This document shows, piece after piece, positions 29,523 through 36,862 of a DNA stretch of 64,000 nucleotides; positions within the stretch are counted from its first letter, which is position 1; every line of letters begins with the position of its first letter. Under the pieces are notes generated by a model. It made no database searches. It saw only the letters and a program-made list of their open reading frames with translations, and had not been told where the DNA came from. A program made the position numbers and the translations under genes. The stretch comes from Bacteroidota bacterium (GTDB lineage Bacteria > Bacteroidota > Bacteroidia > Palsa-965), in contig VBWE01000012.1 in assembly GCA_006218065.1 (NCBI GenBank), positions 135,616 through 199,615 of the forward strand. The letters are read 5' to 3'.

Positions 29523-30632
29523 CTACTCTTCTTCGAGCCGGTAGGGACTGGTTTGTGCAAATATGGTCTCGAGCAGGGCCTTGTCTTTTTCTTCCAGTTT
29601 TTTCCCGCGGCGTTCCCAAACCCGGGCAATCGTTTCCATAGCTTTATCAATTTGACAGGTATCGAATCGCGGAACGCCGTTGCCCCAGGAAAAATCCGGG
29701 ATGAATTTCGGAGGAAAGCCGCCGCCGAAAACATTTGCACAAACACCCACCACGGTCCCGGTATTGAACATCGTGTTGATCCCGCATTTCGCATGATCGC
29801 CCATGATGAGTCCGCAGAACTGCAGGCCGGAACCTTCATTTTTTTTGCTGGCGTAGTTGTACACGTCAACTTCCCCGTAGGTATTTTTCAGGTTCGAGCA
29901 GTTCGTATCTGCGCCGAGGTTGCACCATTCACCGATCACGGAATTCCCGATGAAACCGTCGTGCGCTTTATTCGAATTGGCGAAGAAGACGGAATTATTC
30001 ACTTCTCCTCCCGCTTTGCAGCCCGGGCCGATGGTCGTTGCTCCGTAGATTTTAGCGCCCATTTTCAGCACGGCATGAGCGCCGAGCGCGAACGGACCGC
30101 GGATCATGCAGCCTTCCATTACTTCGGCATCTTCGCCGATATAGATCGGGCCGGCGGAAGCATTCAGGACGGACGCTTCGACTTTCGCGCCTTTTTCGAG
30201 GAAAATTTCGCCGGAACCGACAACGGTATTCGACCCAGGAAGCGGCTGCGATTTGCGCCCTTTGGTCAGTAATTCGAAATCGTTTTTGATCTCCGCATCG
30301 TTGCAGCAGAATATGTCGTACGGGCGGCGGATGATGGTGGGTTGTTCCTTGCTTTCGATTTTAAGTATTTCCGGGTAAGTTGAACTTGCAATGCAGAAAC
30401 CGGATACCCATAGGGAATGCCCTCGTTCCAGTGATTTTATTTCAGCCATTAGCCCGGGTGTCGGGCAAACCGCGTTGTTGATCTCCAGGTCGTGTCCGCC
30501 GGAATGATCCAGGCCTGCCAGGGCCCATTTTTCGCGGATGGTCAGTATGCCCACGCGAATATCTGCCACCGGCCTTGTCCAGGTCAGGGGCAGCAGGTTT
30601 TCGCGTTCGGTCTCCAGGAAAGCTATACTCAT
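29523..30632 (-). CDS. GlmU-family sugar nucleotidyltransferase-like protein
   Basis: This belongs to the Bacteroidota group of GlmU-like proteins: an N-terminal domain starting MSIAFLETERENLLPLTWTR, then a left-handed beta-helix of hexapeptide repeats (GPIYIGEDAEVMEGCMIRGP, IGPGCKAGGEVNNSVFF). It lacks the GxGTRM-type pyrophosphorylase loop of true GlmU, so uridylyltransferase activity is doubtful. Acyltransfer or a different nucleotide sugar step is possible. I chose ATG at 30632 (369 residues) because a 20-residue extension to 30692 has no family match. The 159 bp between it and lon hold only the lon upstream region. Confidence 0.85.
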   Translation of the reverse strand: MSIAFLETERENLLPLTWTRPVADIRVGILTIREKWALAGLDHSGGHDLEINNAVCPTPGLMAEIKSLERGHSLWVSGFCIASSTYPEILKIESKEQPTIIRRPYDIFCCNDAEIKNDFELLTKGRKSQPLPGSNTVVGSGEIFLEKGAKVEASVLNASAGPIYIGEDAEVMEGCMIRGPFALGAHAVLKMGAKIYGATTIGPGCKAGGEVNNSVFFANSNKAHDGFIGNSVIGEWCNLGADTNCSNLKNTYGEVDVYNYASKKNEGSGLQFCGLIMGDHAKCGINTMFNTGTVVGVCANVFGGGFPPKFIPDFSWGNGVPRFDTCQIDKAMETIARVWERRGKKLEEKDKALLETIFAQTSPYRLEEE

Positions 30633-30698
30633 AGTGCAGGCTGAAATTACTAAAAATGGAGATTGCTCTGCCGAAAACCGGGCATCAACCAACTGATC

Positions 30699-30821
30699 AG
30701 ATCCGTTTTAAAAACAAGAAGTTCGGGGCGGACGAACGGCTGAAAAGCGGGGTCTACTTTTGTAAATGAGCATTTTCAGCCGGAGTCCAACGCTGAAATT
30801 CGCAGCTTTTAAAACGGATCT
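30699..30821. repeat. nested inverted repeat between rpmE and the GlmU-like gene
   Basis: AGATCCGTTTTAAAA (30699-30713) and TTTTAAAACGGATCT (30807-30821) are perfect 15-bp inverted repeats 93 bp apart. Nested inside, CGGCTGAAAA (30737-30746) pairs with TTTTCAGCCG (30773-30782). The arms are not word-repeats like E1-E11, so I list it separately. It overlaps nothing coding. Confidence 0.75.
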
Positions 30822-30855
30822 TAAAAAAAATCCCCTCCGCGGGCAGCGGAAGGGA
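30822..30855 (-). terminator. rho-independent terminator of rpmE
   Basis: On the minus strand TCCCTTCCGC and GCGGAGGGGA form a GC-rich stem around TGCCC and are followed by eight T residues (30823-30830 on the plus strand are A). It lies 21 bp after the rpmE stop. Confidence 0.85.
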
Positions 30856-30875
30856 CAAATATGATGCTGCGAAAG

Positions 30876-31133
30876 TTACTTCGCTTCTTTCTTCTGGTAA
30901 CGGGTGCGGAACTTGTCGATACGGCCGGCCGTGTCAACCAGCTTCATTTTGCCGGTATAGAACGGGTGCGACATGTTCGAAATTTCAAGTTTCACCAGCG
31001 GGTACTCTTTGCCGTCTTCCCAAACGATCGTGTCTTTGGTATCGGCTGTAGAGCGGGTGATGAACGTGTAGTCGTTCGACATGTCTTTGAACACGACGAA
31101 GCGGTAGTTTTCAGGATGAATGCCTTTTTTCAT
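30876..31133 (-). CDS. rpmE: 50S ribosomal protein L31, type B
   Basis: L31 bridges the large and small ribosomal subunits. The 85 residues start [18 protein letters not shown], with [19 protein letters not shown] and [20 protein letters not shown]. There are no cysteines, so this is the zinc-independent (C-minus, type B) form, which many bacteria use when zinc is short; here it may be the only L31. A longer in-frame start at 31172 overlaps the promoter's -7 box, so ATG at 31133 is right. Flanked by a clear promoter and terminator, it is monocistronic. Confidence 0.95.
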   Translation of the reverse strand: MKKGIHPENYRFVVFKDMSNDYTFITRSTADTKDTIVWEDGKEYPLVKLEISNMSHPFYTGKMKLVDTAGRIDKFRTRYQKKEAK

Positions 31134-31169
31134 GACTTTATTGTATTGTCGTTTTTTCTTAACGGACGG

Positions 31170-31200
31170 CAAAGATATTGATATTCTTTTGTTTTACAAA
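31170..31200 (-). promoter_or_regulatory. promoter of rpmE (-33 TTTG, -7 TATCTTTG)
   Basis: On the minus strand TTTG (31197-31200) is followed after 19 nt by TATCTTTG (31170-31177), matching both Bacteroidota boxes and their spacing. The transcript leader would be about 30 nt. Confidence 0.75.
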
Positions 31201-31208
31201 AAAAGTAG

Positions 31209-31420
31209 CGAGCCAAAGGGCAAAAAGCAAAGGGCAAAAGGCAATAACCTGTTGAAATAGTCTGTTTATACAGACTTAGGTACCTTAGTCGCTGCTAGTC
31301 GACGACTGAGTCGTCGACTAGCGAAGTCTCGTTTACGAAAGCTCGTTTAAAGCGAAGTCTCGTTTACGAAAGCTCGTTTAAACGTATTTTTTGCTTTTTG
31401 CCCTTTGCCTTTTCATTGTA
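31209..31420 (+). repeat. intergenic foldback element E5 (TTTTGCY words, complex core)
   Basis: Left arm 31211-31247 has words GGCAAAA, AGCAAAG, GGCAAAA; right arm 31385-31412 has TTTTGCT, TTTTGCC, CTTTGCC. It shares its words with E4. The core contains an 18-bp palindrome, AGTCTGT-TTAT-ACAGACT (31259-31276), a 29-bp near-perfect hairpin with 14-bp stem and one-base loop (31294-31322, centre at 31308), and a perfect 31-bp direct duplication (31321-31351 and 31352-31382) with GCGAAGTCTCG and ACGAAAGCTCG. It lies between divergent genes and fills most of the 354-bp gap. Confidence 0.88.
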
Positions 31421-31474
31421 CGGACTTCCATTTATACAATATTGCTCTTTTTCCCGCGTTTCAGGGCTGATCGT

Positions 31475-31482
31475 TATCTTTG
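31475..31482 (+). promoter_or_regulatory. -7 promoter box of the beta-helix lipoprotein gene, 5 nt from the ATG
   Basis: TATCTTTG matches TAnnTTTG exactly, then CCTAT and the ATG at 31488. Confidence 0.65.
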
Positions 31483-31487
31483 CCTAT

Positions 31488-32942
31488 ATGCTTCGCTTTC
31501 CGGCCTTTCTTTTACTGGTTTTCCTGTTATGTGCAGGTTTTTTCTCTTCATCCTGCCGGAAAGACCCGCTGGACGAGGATTCGGATGCACAACTGGTTTT
31601 CAGCCGCGACACGGTCCGTTTCGATACTGTTTTCACTACCGTCGGTTCCACCTACCGCCGGTTCAAAGCCTATAATTTCAGCAGCAAATCCGTCATGGTT
31701 TCCTCCATTCGCCTGGCGGGAGGCGCGAATTCACAGTTCCGTTTAAACGTGGACGGTGTTCCCGGTACCGATTTTACGGATATCAAGATCCGCGGCGGCG
31801 ACAGCCTCTGGATTTTTGCCGAGGTCACAGTTGATCCCACCAGCCAGAATTCGCCCATGCTGATTACCGATTCGGTGATTTTTGTAACCAACGGAAATAT
31901 CCAGCGTGTGCTGCTGGAGGCTGTGGGGCAAAACGTGTACCTCCACTACCCGACTTTTGTAACGACTTCCGGCGTGGCGTATTCGTATTTCAACTGTAAC
32001 GAAGTGTGGACCAACGACAAGCCGCACCTGATTTTCGGGCTGGCCATTATCCCGAGCAATTGCACGCTGACCATGCAGCCGGGCACCCGCGTTCACCTGC
32101 ACAACGGCGGAGTGCTCGCAGCCGATTCGAACGCCACGCTGATCGTCAACGGCGCGCACGGCAGTGAAGTGACCATCCAGGGCGACCGGCTGGAGCAGGA
32201 ATACAGCGAAGAACCCGGCCAGTGGGGCTATATCTGGCTTTCAGCCAACAGCGTGAACAATTCCATCAACTGGGCGATCATTAGAAACGGCACGATCGGG
32301 ATTTTGTCCGACAGCGTCGGCTCTTCCGCCAACCCGACGGTGAACATCGCCAATACCAAGATCCGCAACATGTCGCTCGCCGGGATATTCGGCCGCGACA
32401 CGTACATCCGCGGCAACAATTTACTCGTAACGAATTGTGCGCAATATGCGGCAGCGCTGGCCTACGGCGGAAAGTATTCGTTCACGCACTGTACGTTCGC
32501 CAATTACTGGAATATCGACAACAGGACCACGCCCGCGGTGATCATCAACAACTGGTACGAAGATGCGGACGGTAATCCCGTGAGGCGGAACCTGGACAGC
32601 GCGAATTTCCGGAACTGCATTATCCACGGCGACCTGGACAACGAATTTGAACCGGATTCGAATACTACAGGCGGGTACAATTTCCGCTACTACGTAACGA
32701 ATACGCTGCTGAAAACAACCATCAACGCTTCCGATCCTGTGCATTTTAATGTACCTACCAACGGGATCAATCAACTGGTGGCTTTTACGGATTTCGCCAA
32801 CCATGATTTTACGCTTGCGCCGGGTTCATGGGCACGCAACAAGGGGGATGCTATTCTCGCGCTGCCTTACCTGAACGACCTGAACAATCTCTCCCGCTTT
32901 GCGAGCGGCGCGCCGGATGCCGGGGCGTATGAGGGACAATAA
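31488..32942 (+). CDS. right-handed beta-helix repeat lipoprotein
   Basis: The 484-residue protein has a lipoprotein signal (MLRFPAFLLLVFLLCAG, lipid Cys in SSSCRKDP). The front part (30-150) looks like an Ig-type domain (FDTVFTTVGSTYRRFKAYN). The rest is a parallel beta-helix with short repeats such as GTIGILSDS, TKIRNMSLAGIFG and NNLLVTNCAQ. It ends PDAGAYEGQ, the usual close of such surface proteins. It probably sits on the cell surface or outer membrane and binds or cleaves polysaccharide, but no catalytic residues stand out. A longer frame starting at 31398 lies in the E5 element and is rejected. Confidence 0.85.
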   Translation: MLRFPAFLLLVFLLCAGFFSSSCRKDPLDEDSDAQLVFSRDTVRFDTVFTTVGSTYRRFKAYNFSSKSVMVSSIRLAGGANSQFRLNVDGVPGTDFTDIKIRGGDSLWIFAEVTVDPTSQNSPMLITDSVIFVTNGNIQRVLLEAVGQNVYLHYPTFVTTSGVAYSYFNCNEVWTNDKPHLIFGLAIIPSNCTLTMQPGTRVHLHNGGVLAADSNATLIVNGAHGSEVTIQGDRLEQEYSEEPGQWGYIWLSANSVNNSINWAIIRNGTIGILSDSVGSSANPTVNIANTKIRNMSLAGIFGRDTYIRGNNLLVTNCAQYAAALAYGGKYSFTHCTFANYWNIDNRTTPAVIINNWYEDADGNPVRRNLDSANFRNCIIHGDLDNEFEPDSNTTGGYNFRYYVTNTLLKTTINASDPVHFNVPTNGINQLVAFTDFANHDFTLAPGSWARNKGDAILALPYLNDLNNLSRFASGAPDAGAYEGQ

Positions 32943-33075
32943 TTTCCTGTTGCCGTATTTCGTTCTGTTTTATCAACAGTTTCTTGACTTGGGCTGTGAT
33001 ATGATGTATATTGCATGTATTATGAATGATGAGATAATGACTTGACCACAGCAAGGTTTTTATTGAACACTAACG

Positions 33076-33171
33076 ATCAAAAAAAATATTTTTTTCATAA
33101 TCCCCTTATTTTCTTTTAGTGTCGCCTGTTCTGTAAATACACAAACTCCTTCTAACCTGTTCATGATTTAA
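33076..33171 (+). pseudogene. lipoprotein signal-peptide remnant without ATG
   Basis: An open stretch with no ATG, closed upstream by TGA at 33064-33066, reads from ATC at 33076 to TAA at 33171. The peptide IKKNIFFIIPLFSFSVACSV is a textbook lipoprotein signal with lipobox SVAC, then NTQTPSNLFMI and stop. If ATC stood for a former ATG it would be a 31-residue lipopeptide. It could be a decayed 5' end of a lipoprotein gene or a real short product with a rare start. The 242-bp gap around it is AT-rich. Confidence 0.45.
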
Positions 33172-33184
33172 ACCACCTTCAGTG

Positions 33185-34519
33185 ATGGAAAAAGCAGAGC
33201 CTCTCATCAAAAAGCAGGAAACCATTTCCGACAATAATCTTTCTCCTGAAACAGATGTTGCTGACAATCCAACCAAAGAGAGTTCTACCGGCACTGATCT
33301 GAAAGAGAGTGCAATTGATCAAACTATAACCGGACAGGTATTCGGAAATAGCAGTGATTCGAAAAAACTCGATTTTTCATTTATCACACCGGTAAGTAAA
33401 GATCAGGAAGACCCCGGCCCTTACCTGCGTTACGAAATTGATTTGCAAACCGGTGAAATGCACGTGGATAAATTCTGGGAATACCGTTCGGGGGACATGA
33501 GTATACAGGTTTGGGTTAAACGATCTGGCAAATCTTCTTCACAATCCTCTAAATATTATACCAACGACGGAACTGATCTGGGTGACATGGTGCTTACCGC
33601 GACGGAAGAAAAAGTACTGAAGGATGCTTATTCCAGTAAATTGGTTCCAGATATGAAACGCCAGGTTACACTTGAATCACAGAATGTGAGTACCGGGCTC
33701 AAGATCAAACCGGAAAAATGCACCTATGCTTTCGAGAAGCCGGACAAAATGTATAATTCCCGGCAGTATTTTGAAGAGGTCGGCCTGCCTTTTTACCTAA
33801 AAATGCGCAAGGCAGAAGACATTTCTATTAACGGGAATGTAATACAAAAAAAAGTATGGGATGTTAAAGGCGCTGTTTTTGCGCTTTGTCTTTCAGCCGC
33901 GGAAACAGGTTATGCCAACAAGAGTAATTTCGACACAGCCAAGAAAAGTGGAAACTATTGGGGCGTAGGCGGAGCTTCCAATTTTCAGACACTCGGAAGT
34001 AATTTCGACGACTCTTATAATTACTGGATTGATTACATGACTTATGGCTACCTGAACAACAAGAAAGTAAGAGACGGCAAAGGCTTTGGCGGTGCGATAT
34101 CCTTGTTTGAAAGCGGTAATTTTACGGCTGATAAAATAAATAAAGAACTCCGGTCGGGAAGACATAAACCCAGTGCGACAGATCTGCATGCCGGTTATTA
34201 TCCATACAATACCGATGCGAGGGAGGCAAATGACAAATACTATAAAGACGAAACAAAAAAAGAATTAGCTGAATATAAAAACTATGCCGGTGAAATTATG
34301 GACTCCGACATGATGAAAATGATCATTGCCCGTTTTGTTGTTTTCCTGGATGAAAAAATTGCGAACCCTACTTTTCCTTTCAATGATCCTTATGCGGCAA
34401 AAGCAACGAACGAATACAATGCCGGGCTTTATGAAACGATAAAATGCGAACTCGCCGATTTCATGCAAAATGATTATCCAGGCCTGTTATCTACCAAGGA
34501 CAATTATGATGCGAAATAA
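33185..34519 (+). CDS. hypothetical protein with glucosaminidase-like segment
   Basis: The 444 residues are AT-rich in codons and not clearly assignable. The first 60 residues are polar and disordered-looking. The middle shows AAETGYANKSNFDTA followed by NYWGVGG, then a helix FDDSYNYWIDYMTYGY and the block GAISLFESGNF. This order resembles glycoside hydrolase family 73 (glucosaminidase), where Glu in an xETGx context is catalytic, but identity is too weak to be sure. There is no signal peptide, fitting a spike- or toxin-type cargo. It overlaps the following lipoprotein by 11-14 nt and is upstream of an Afp15-type ATPase. Confidence 0.6.
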   Translation: MEKAEPLIKKQETISDNNLSPETDVADNPTKESSTGTDLKESAIDQTITGQVFGNSSDSKKLDFSFITPVSKDQEDPGPYLRYEIDLQTGEMHVDKFWEYRSGDMSIQVWVKRSGKSSSQSSKYYTNDGTDLGDMVLTATEEKVLKDAYSSKLVPDMKRQVTLESQNVSTGLKIKPEKCTYAFEKPDKMYNSRQYFEEVGLPFYLKMRKAEDISINGNVIQKKVWDVKGAVFALCLSAAETGYANKSNFDTAKKSGNYWGVGGASNFQTLGSNFDDSYNYWIDYMTYGYLNNKKVRDGKGFGGAISLFESGNFTADKINKELRSGRHKPSATDLHAGYYPYNTDAREANDKYYKDETKKELAEYKNYAGEIMDSDMMKMIIARFVVFLDEKIANPTFPFNDPYAAKATNEYNAGLYETIKCELADFMQNDYPGLLSTKDNYDAK

Positions 34520-35336
34520 AAATCATACACATGCTCTGCCGGCTTTTTTCCTGAAAACCGGGCTGCTTCTTGCGATCATGTCCTGCCAAACGCCCGGCGA
34601 AAAAAAAACTACGCGCGATACGATGAATGAGCAACGTACGCCTGATACTACACACACACACACGGATTCAATAAAACAGCAGGTCCCGGCCGGCCATTGG
34701 AAATCTCAGGCATTTCTTGATACAATATGGAACGGGAAACCGCTAAAAATAGAATGGATGAATTTCCCGGAAGGACAAACTGATTCGTTTTGCGTCATTT
34801 ATGATAAAAACAAAAAAATCAGCCTGGCTGTACCGGAAGTCGATGATGTTTCCGGTTATGATCAGCGAGGCATGCTCATTTATAAAAACGGAAAACTAAA
34901 GCCCGGTTCTTTTGTATCCGTAAGTCATGATATTTTCCTCGTATCAACCATGACCATGGGCATGAAACGGCCTGAAATCAGAGGGTTTCGGGTCGCAAAT
35001 GATCGTCTCGAAATATTCAAAGAGGATGGCGCGAAACAAGCCTATGCCACTGTATCCGGCCAGGTAAATTATGTTTTTGTCAATACGGCAGATAAGTTGC
35101 TGCTACTTCACAGTTCGAACAACAGTAAGGAAAATGCGGCCGGGATAGAATCTTCGCGAACGATTTACATCTACCGGGTCGAAAACAACTCACTGGTTCG
35201 CCTGATTGAAAAAGAATTTTCAATCAAGGAAGAGGAAACTCCCGCTTACCATCGCCTTTTCCAGGAAAAAGACATGGACGCGTATATCACTTTTTATTTG
35301 CTGGCCTATAAAAAATACGGCTCCTCCAAAAACTGA
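34509..35336 (+). CDS. hypothetical lipoprotein
   Basis: A 275-residue protein with a lipoprotein signal: basic start MRNKNHTH, hydrophobic FFLKTGLLLAIMSC and Cys. After a Thr/His-rich spacer (TPDTTHTHTDS) it has a beta-rich body with no known domain (IEWMNFPEGQTDSFCVIYDKN). The start lies inside the previous gene; ATG at 34506 is equally possible. Tight overlap before and 4 nt to the ATPase after make the three genes one unit. An immunity or inhibitor role for the putative hydrolase is only a guess from the order. Confidence 0.7.
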   Translation: MRNKNHTHALPAFFLKTGLLLAIMSCQTPGEKKTTRDTMNEQRTPDTTHTHTDSIKQQVPAGHWKSQAFLDTIWNGKPLKIEWMNFPEGQTDSFCVIYDKNKKISLAVPEVDDVSGYDQRGMLIYKNGKLKPGSFVSVSHDIFLVSTMTMGMKRPEIRGFRVANDRLEIFKEDGAKQAYATVSGQVNYVFVNTADKLLLLHSSNNSKENAAGIESSRTIYIYRVENNSLVRLIEKEFSIKEEETPAYHRLFQEKDMDAYITFYLLAYKKYGSSKN

Positions 35337-35340
35337 CCCT

Positions 35341-36702
35341 ATGAGTAAGTACCTTCCCGAATATATCGCCACAAGTATTGAAAGCGAAAAAAAATGGTTG
35401 TCCAGCCTCATTCAATTCCGAAGCATAGCCAATGCAAAAAAAAACAAAAAAGAAGATGATGGCGATGTCGAACAGCCCGGAGATACATTTCCGCCCATGC
35501 TTTGCGAAAGTCCCTACAAAGAATTTATTGAGAAACATAATCTCACGACAGATGAACGGGCTATCCTGATTTTAGGGATAGCGCCGCATATCTGCCCTGA
35601 ACTGCTTGACGTTTTTTTATCTAAAAATCCGAATACCGGGAAAAACTTTACCGAATTCGGGGGACGCTTGTCCGCAAACGGCCGTTATTTTTTACCGACA
35701 GCAGAAACAGCAGCTCACCTGCTTGCTGGTTATGATATGCAGAAACGTCTTGCTGTAACGGAGCTTTTTGAACCGAATCACACTTTTCTCAGCAAAAACA
35801 TTCTGCATCTTGAAGAAACGCTTTCGGGGGAGCCACGGCTAAGCGGAACCATTGCCGTATCGGAAGAAGTAATTGATTACTTAACCACCGGCCTTGCCCG
35901 TATTCCCACATTCAGCAGTCACTTCCCCGCAAAACTATACACCACGCAACTCGGCTGGGACGATATGGTGTTCGGCGTGGGAACACGCACGATGCTCGAC
36001 GATGTAAAAACCTGGCTCACGCATCACCGTACACTGTTCGATGAAATGGGCTACGGAAAAAGGCTCGGCAAAGGATACAAAGCGCTTTTTCACGGTCCCC
36101 CCGGAAACGGGAAATCCGTTACGGCCGCTTTGCTCGGAAAACATATCGGCAAAGATGTACTCCGCATCGATCTTTCTATGGTCGTGAGCAAATACATCGG
36201 CGAAACGGAAAAGAACCTGAAAAAAGTATTCGATCGCGCGGAGCGTACCAATGCCATACTTTTTTTCGATGAGGCGGATGCGCTTTTCGGAAAACGGACG
36301 GCCACCAAAGATGCGCACGACAAATACGCCAACCAGGAAGTGAACTACCTCCTCCAGCGGATCGAAGAATTTTACGGGATCATTTTCCTCGCCACCAATT
36401 TCCGGAACAACCTCGACGATGCTTTCACGCGCCGTTTCAATACCATGGTTTATTTTCCCATGCCCGACGCAGCCGACCGCCTGCAGATGTGGAAAAAAGC
36501 CTTTACCGATAAAACGAGCTTCGGTCCGGATGTGAAACTCAACGATCTTTCCGATAAGTATTCCATTTCCTACGCGCAGATTGCCAACATAGGCGCCTGG
36601 TGCACACTGATGGCCATCGAAAAAAACAATTTCGTGATCGATCACCTCACCCTGCGCGCGGGACTCGCAAGAGAGCTCGGGAAAGAAGGACGAACGCTTT
36701 AA
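35341..36702 (+). CDS. AAA+ ATPase of contractile injection system (Afp15) type
   Basis: The 453 residues have a long N-terminal domain and a C-terminal AAA+ module: Walker A HGPPGNGKS (about 251), RIDLSMVVSKYIGETEKNL, Walker B ILFFDEADALFGKR (about 307), EVNYLLQRIEEF and DDAFTRRFNTMVYFP (Arg finger). The blocks KYIGETEKNL and FFDEADALFGKR with YANQEVNYLLQ are those of ATPases in extracellular contractile injection systems (Afp15/Pvc15), which act late in particle assembly or release. No sheath, tube or baseplate gene is in the window, so this copy is an orphan here. Similar ATPases occur outside such clusters. Confidence 0.85.
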   Translation: MSKYLPEYIATSIESEKKWLSSLIQFRSIANAKKNKKEDDGDVEQPGDTFPPMLCESPYKEFIEKHNLTTDERAILILGIAPHICPELLDVFLSKNPNTGKNFTEFGGRLSANGRYFLPTAETAAHLLAGYDMQKRLAVTELFEPNHTFLSKNILHLEETLSGEPRLSGTIAVSEEVIDYLTTGLARIPTFSSHFPAKLYTTQLGWDDMVFGVGTRTMLDDVKTWLTHHRTLFDEMGYGKRLGKGYKALFHGPPGNGKSVTAALLGKHIGKDVLRIDLSMVVSKYIGETEKNLKKVFDRAERTNAILFFDEADALFGKRTATKDAHDKYANQEVNYLLQRIEEFYGIIFLATNFRNNLDDAFTRRFNTMVYFPMPDAADRLQMWKKAFTDKTSFGPDVKLNDLSDKYSISYAQIANIGAWCTLMAIEKNNFVIDHLTLRAGLARELGKEGRTL

Positions 36703-36705
36703 ACA

Positions 36706-36835
36706 GACTGTTTACCGTTTTCAGTTTACCGTTTACTGTTTACCGTTTTGTATAGTTGAAAAAGAAGTATGCAGATATTGACGACATCCTTGTAATACCA
36801 AAACGGTAAACGGTAAACTGAAAACGGTAAACAGT
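36706..36835 (+). repeat. intergenic foldback element E6 (TTTACNG words)
   Basis: Left arm 36706-36750 is a run of 7-bp words, TTTACCG, TTTTCAG, TTTACCG, TTTACTG, TTTACCG. Right arm 36799-36835 is its complement; the outer 31 bp pair without mismatch, and the left arm has one extra word. The core (36749-36798) contains GTTGAAAAAGAAGTATGC and GATATTGACGACATCC and is nearly identical to that of E7. The ATPase gene ends 3 bp before and the bshA promoter starts 16 bp after. Confidence 0.93.
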
Positions 36836-36850
36836 CCCTGAAATAAACCC

Positions 36851-36858
36851 TAACTTTG
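36851..36858 (+). promoter_or_regulatory. -7 promoter box of bshA, 4 nt from the ATG
   Basis: TAACTTTG matches TAnnTTTG exactly, followed by CCGT and the ATG at 36863. Confidence 0.65.
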
Positions 36859-36862
36859 CCGT

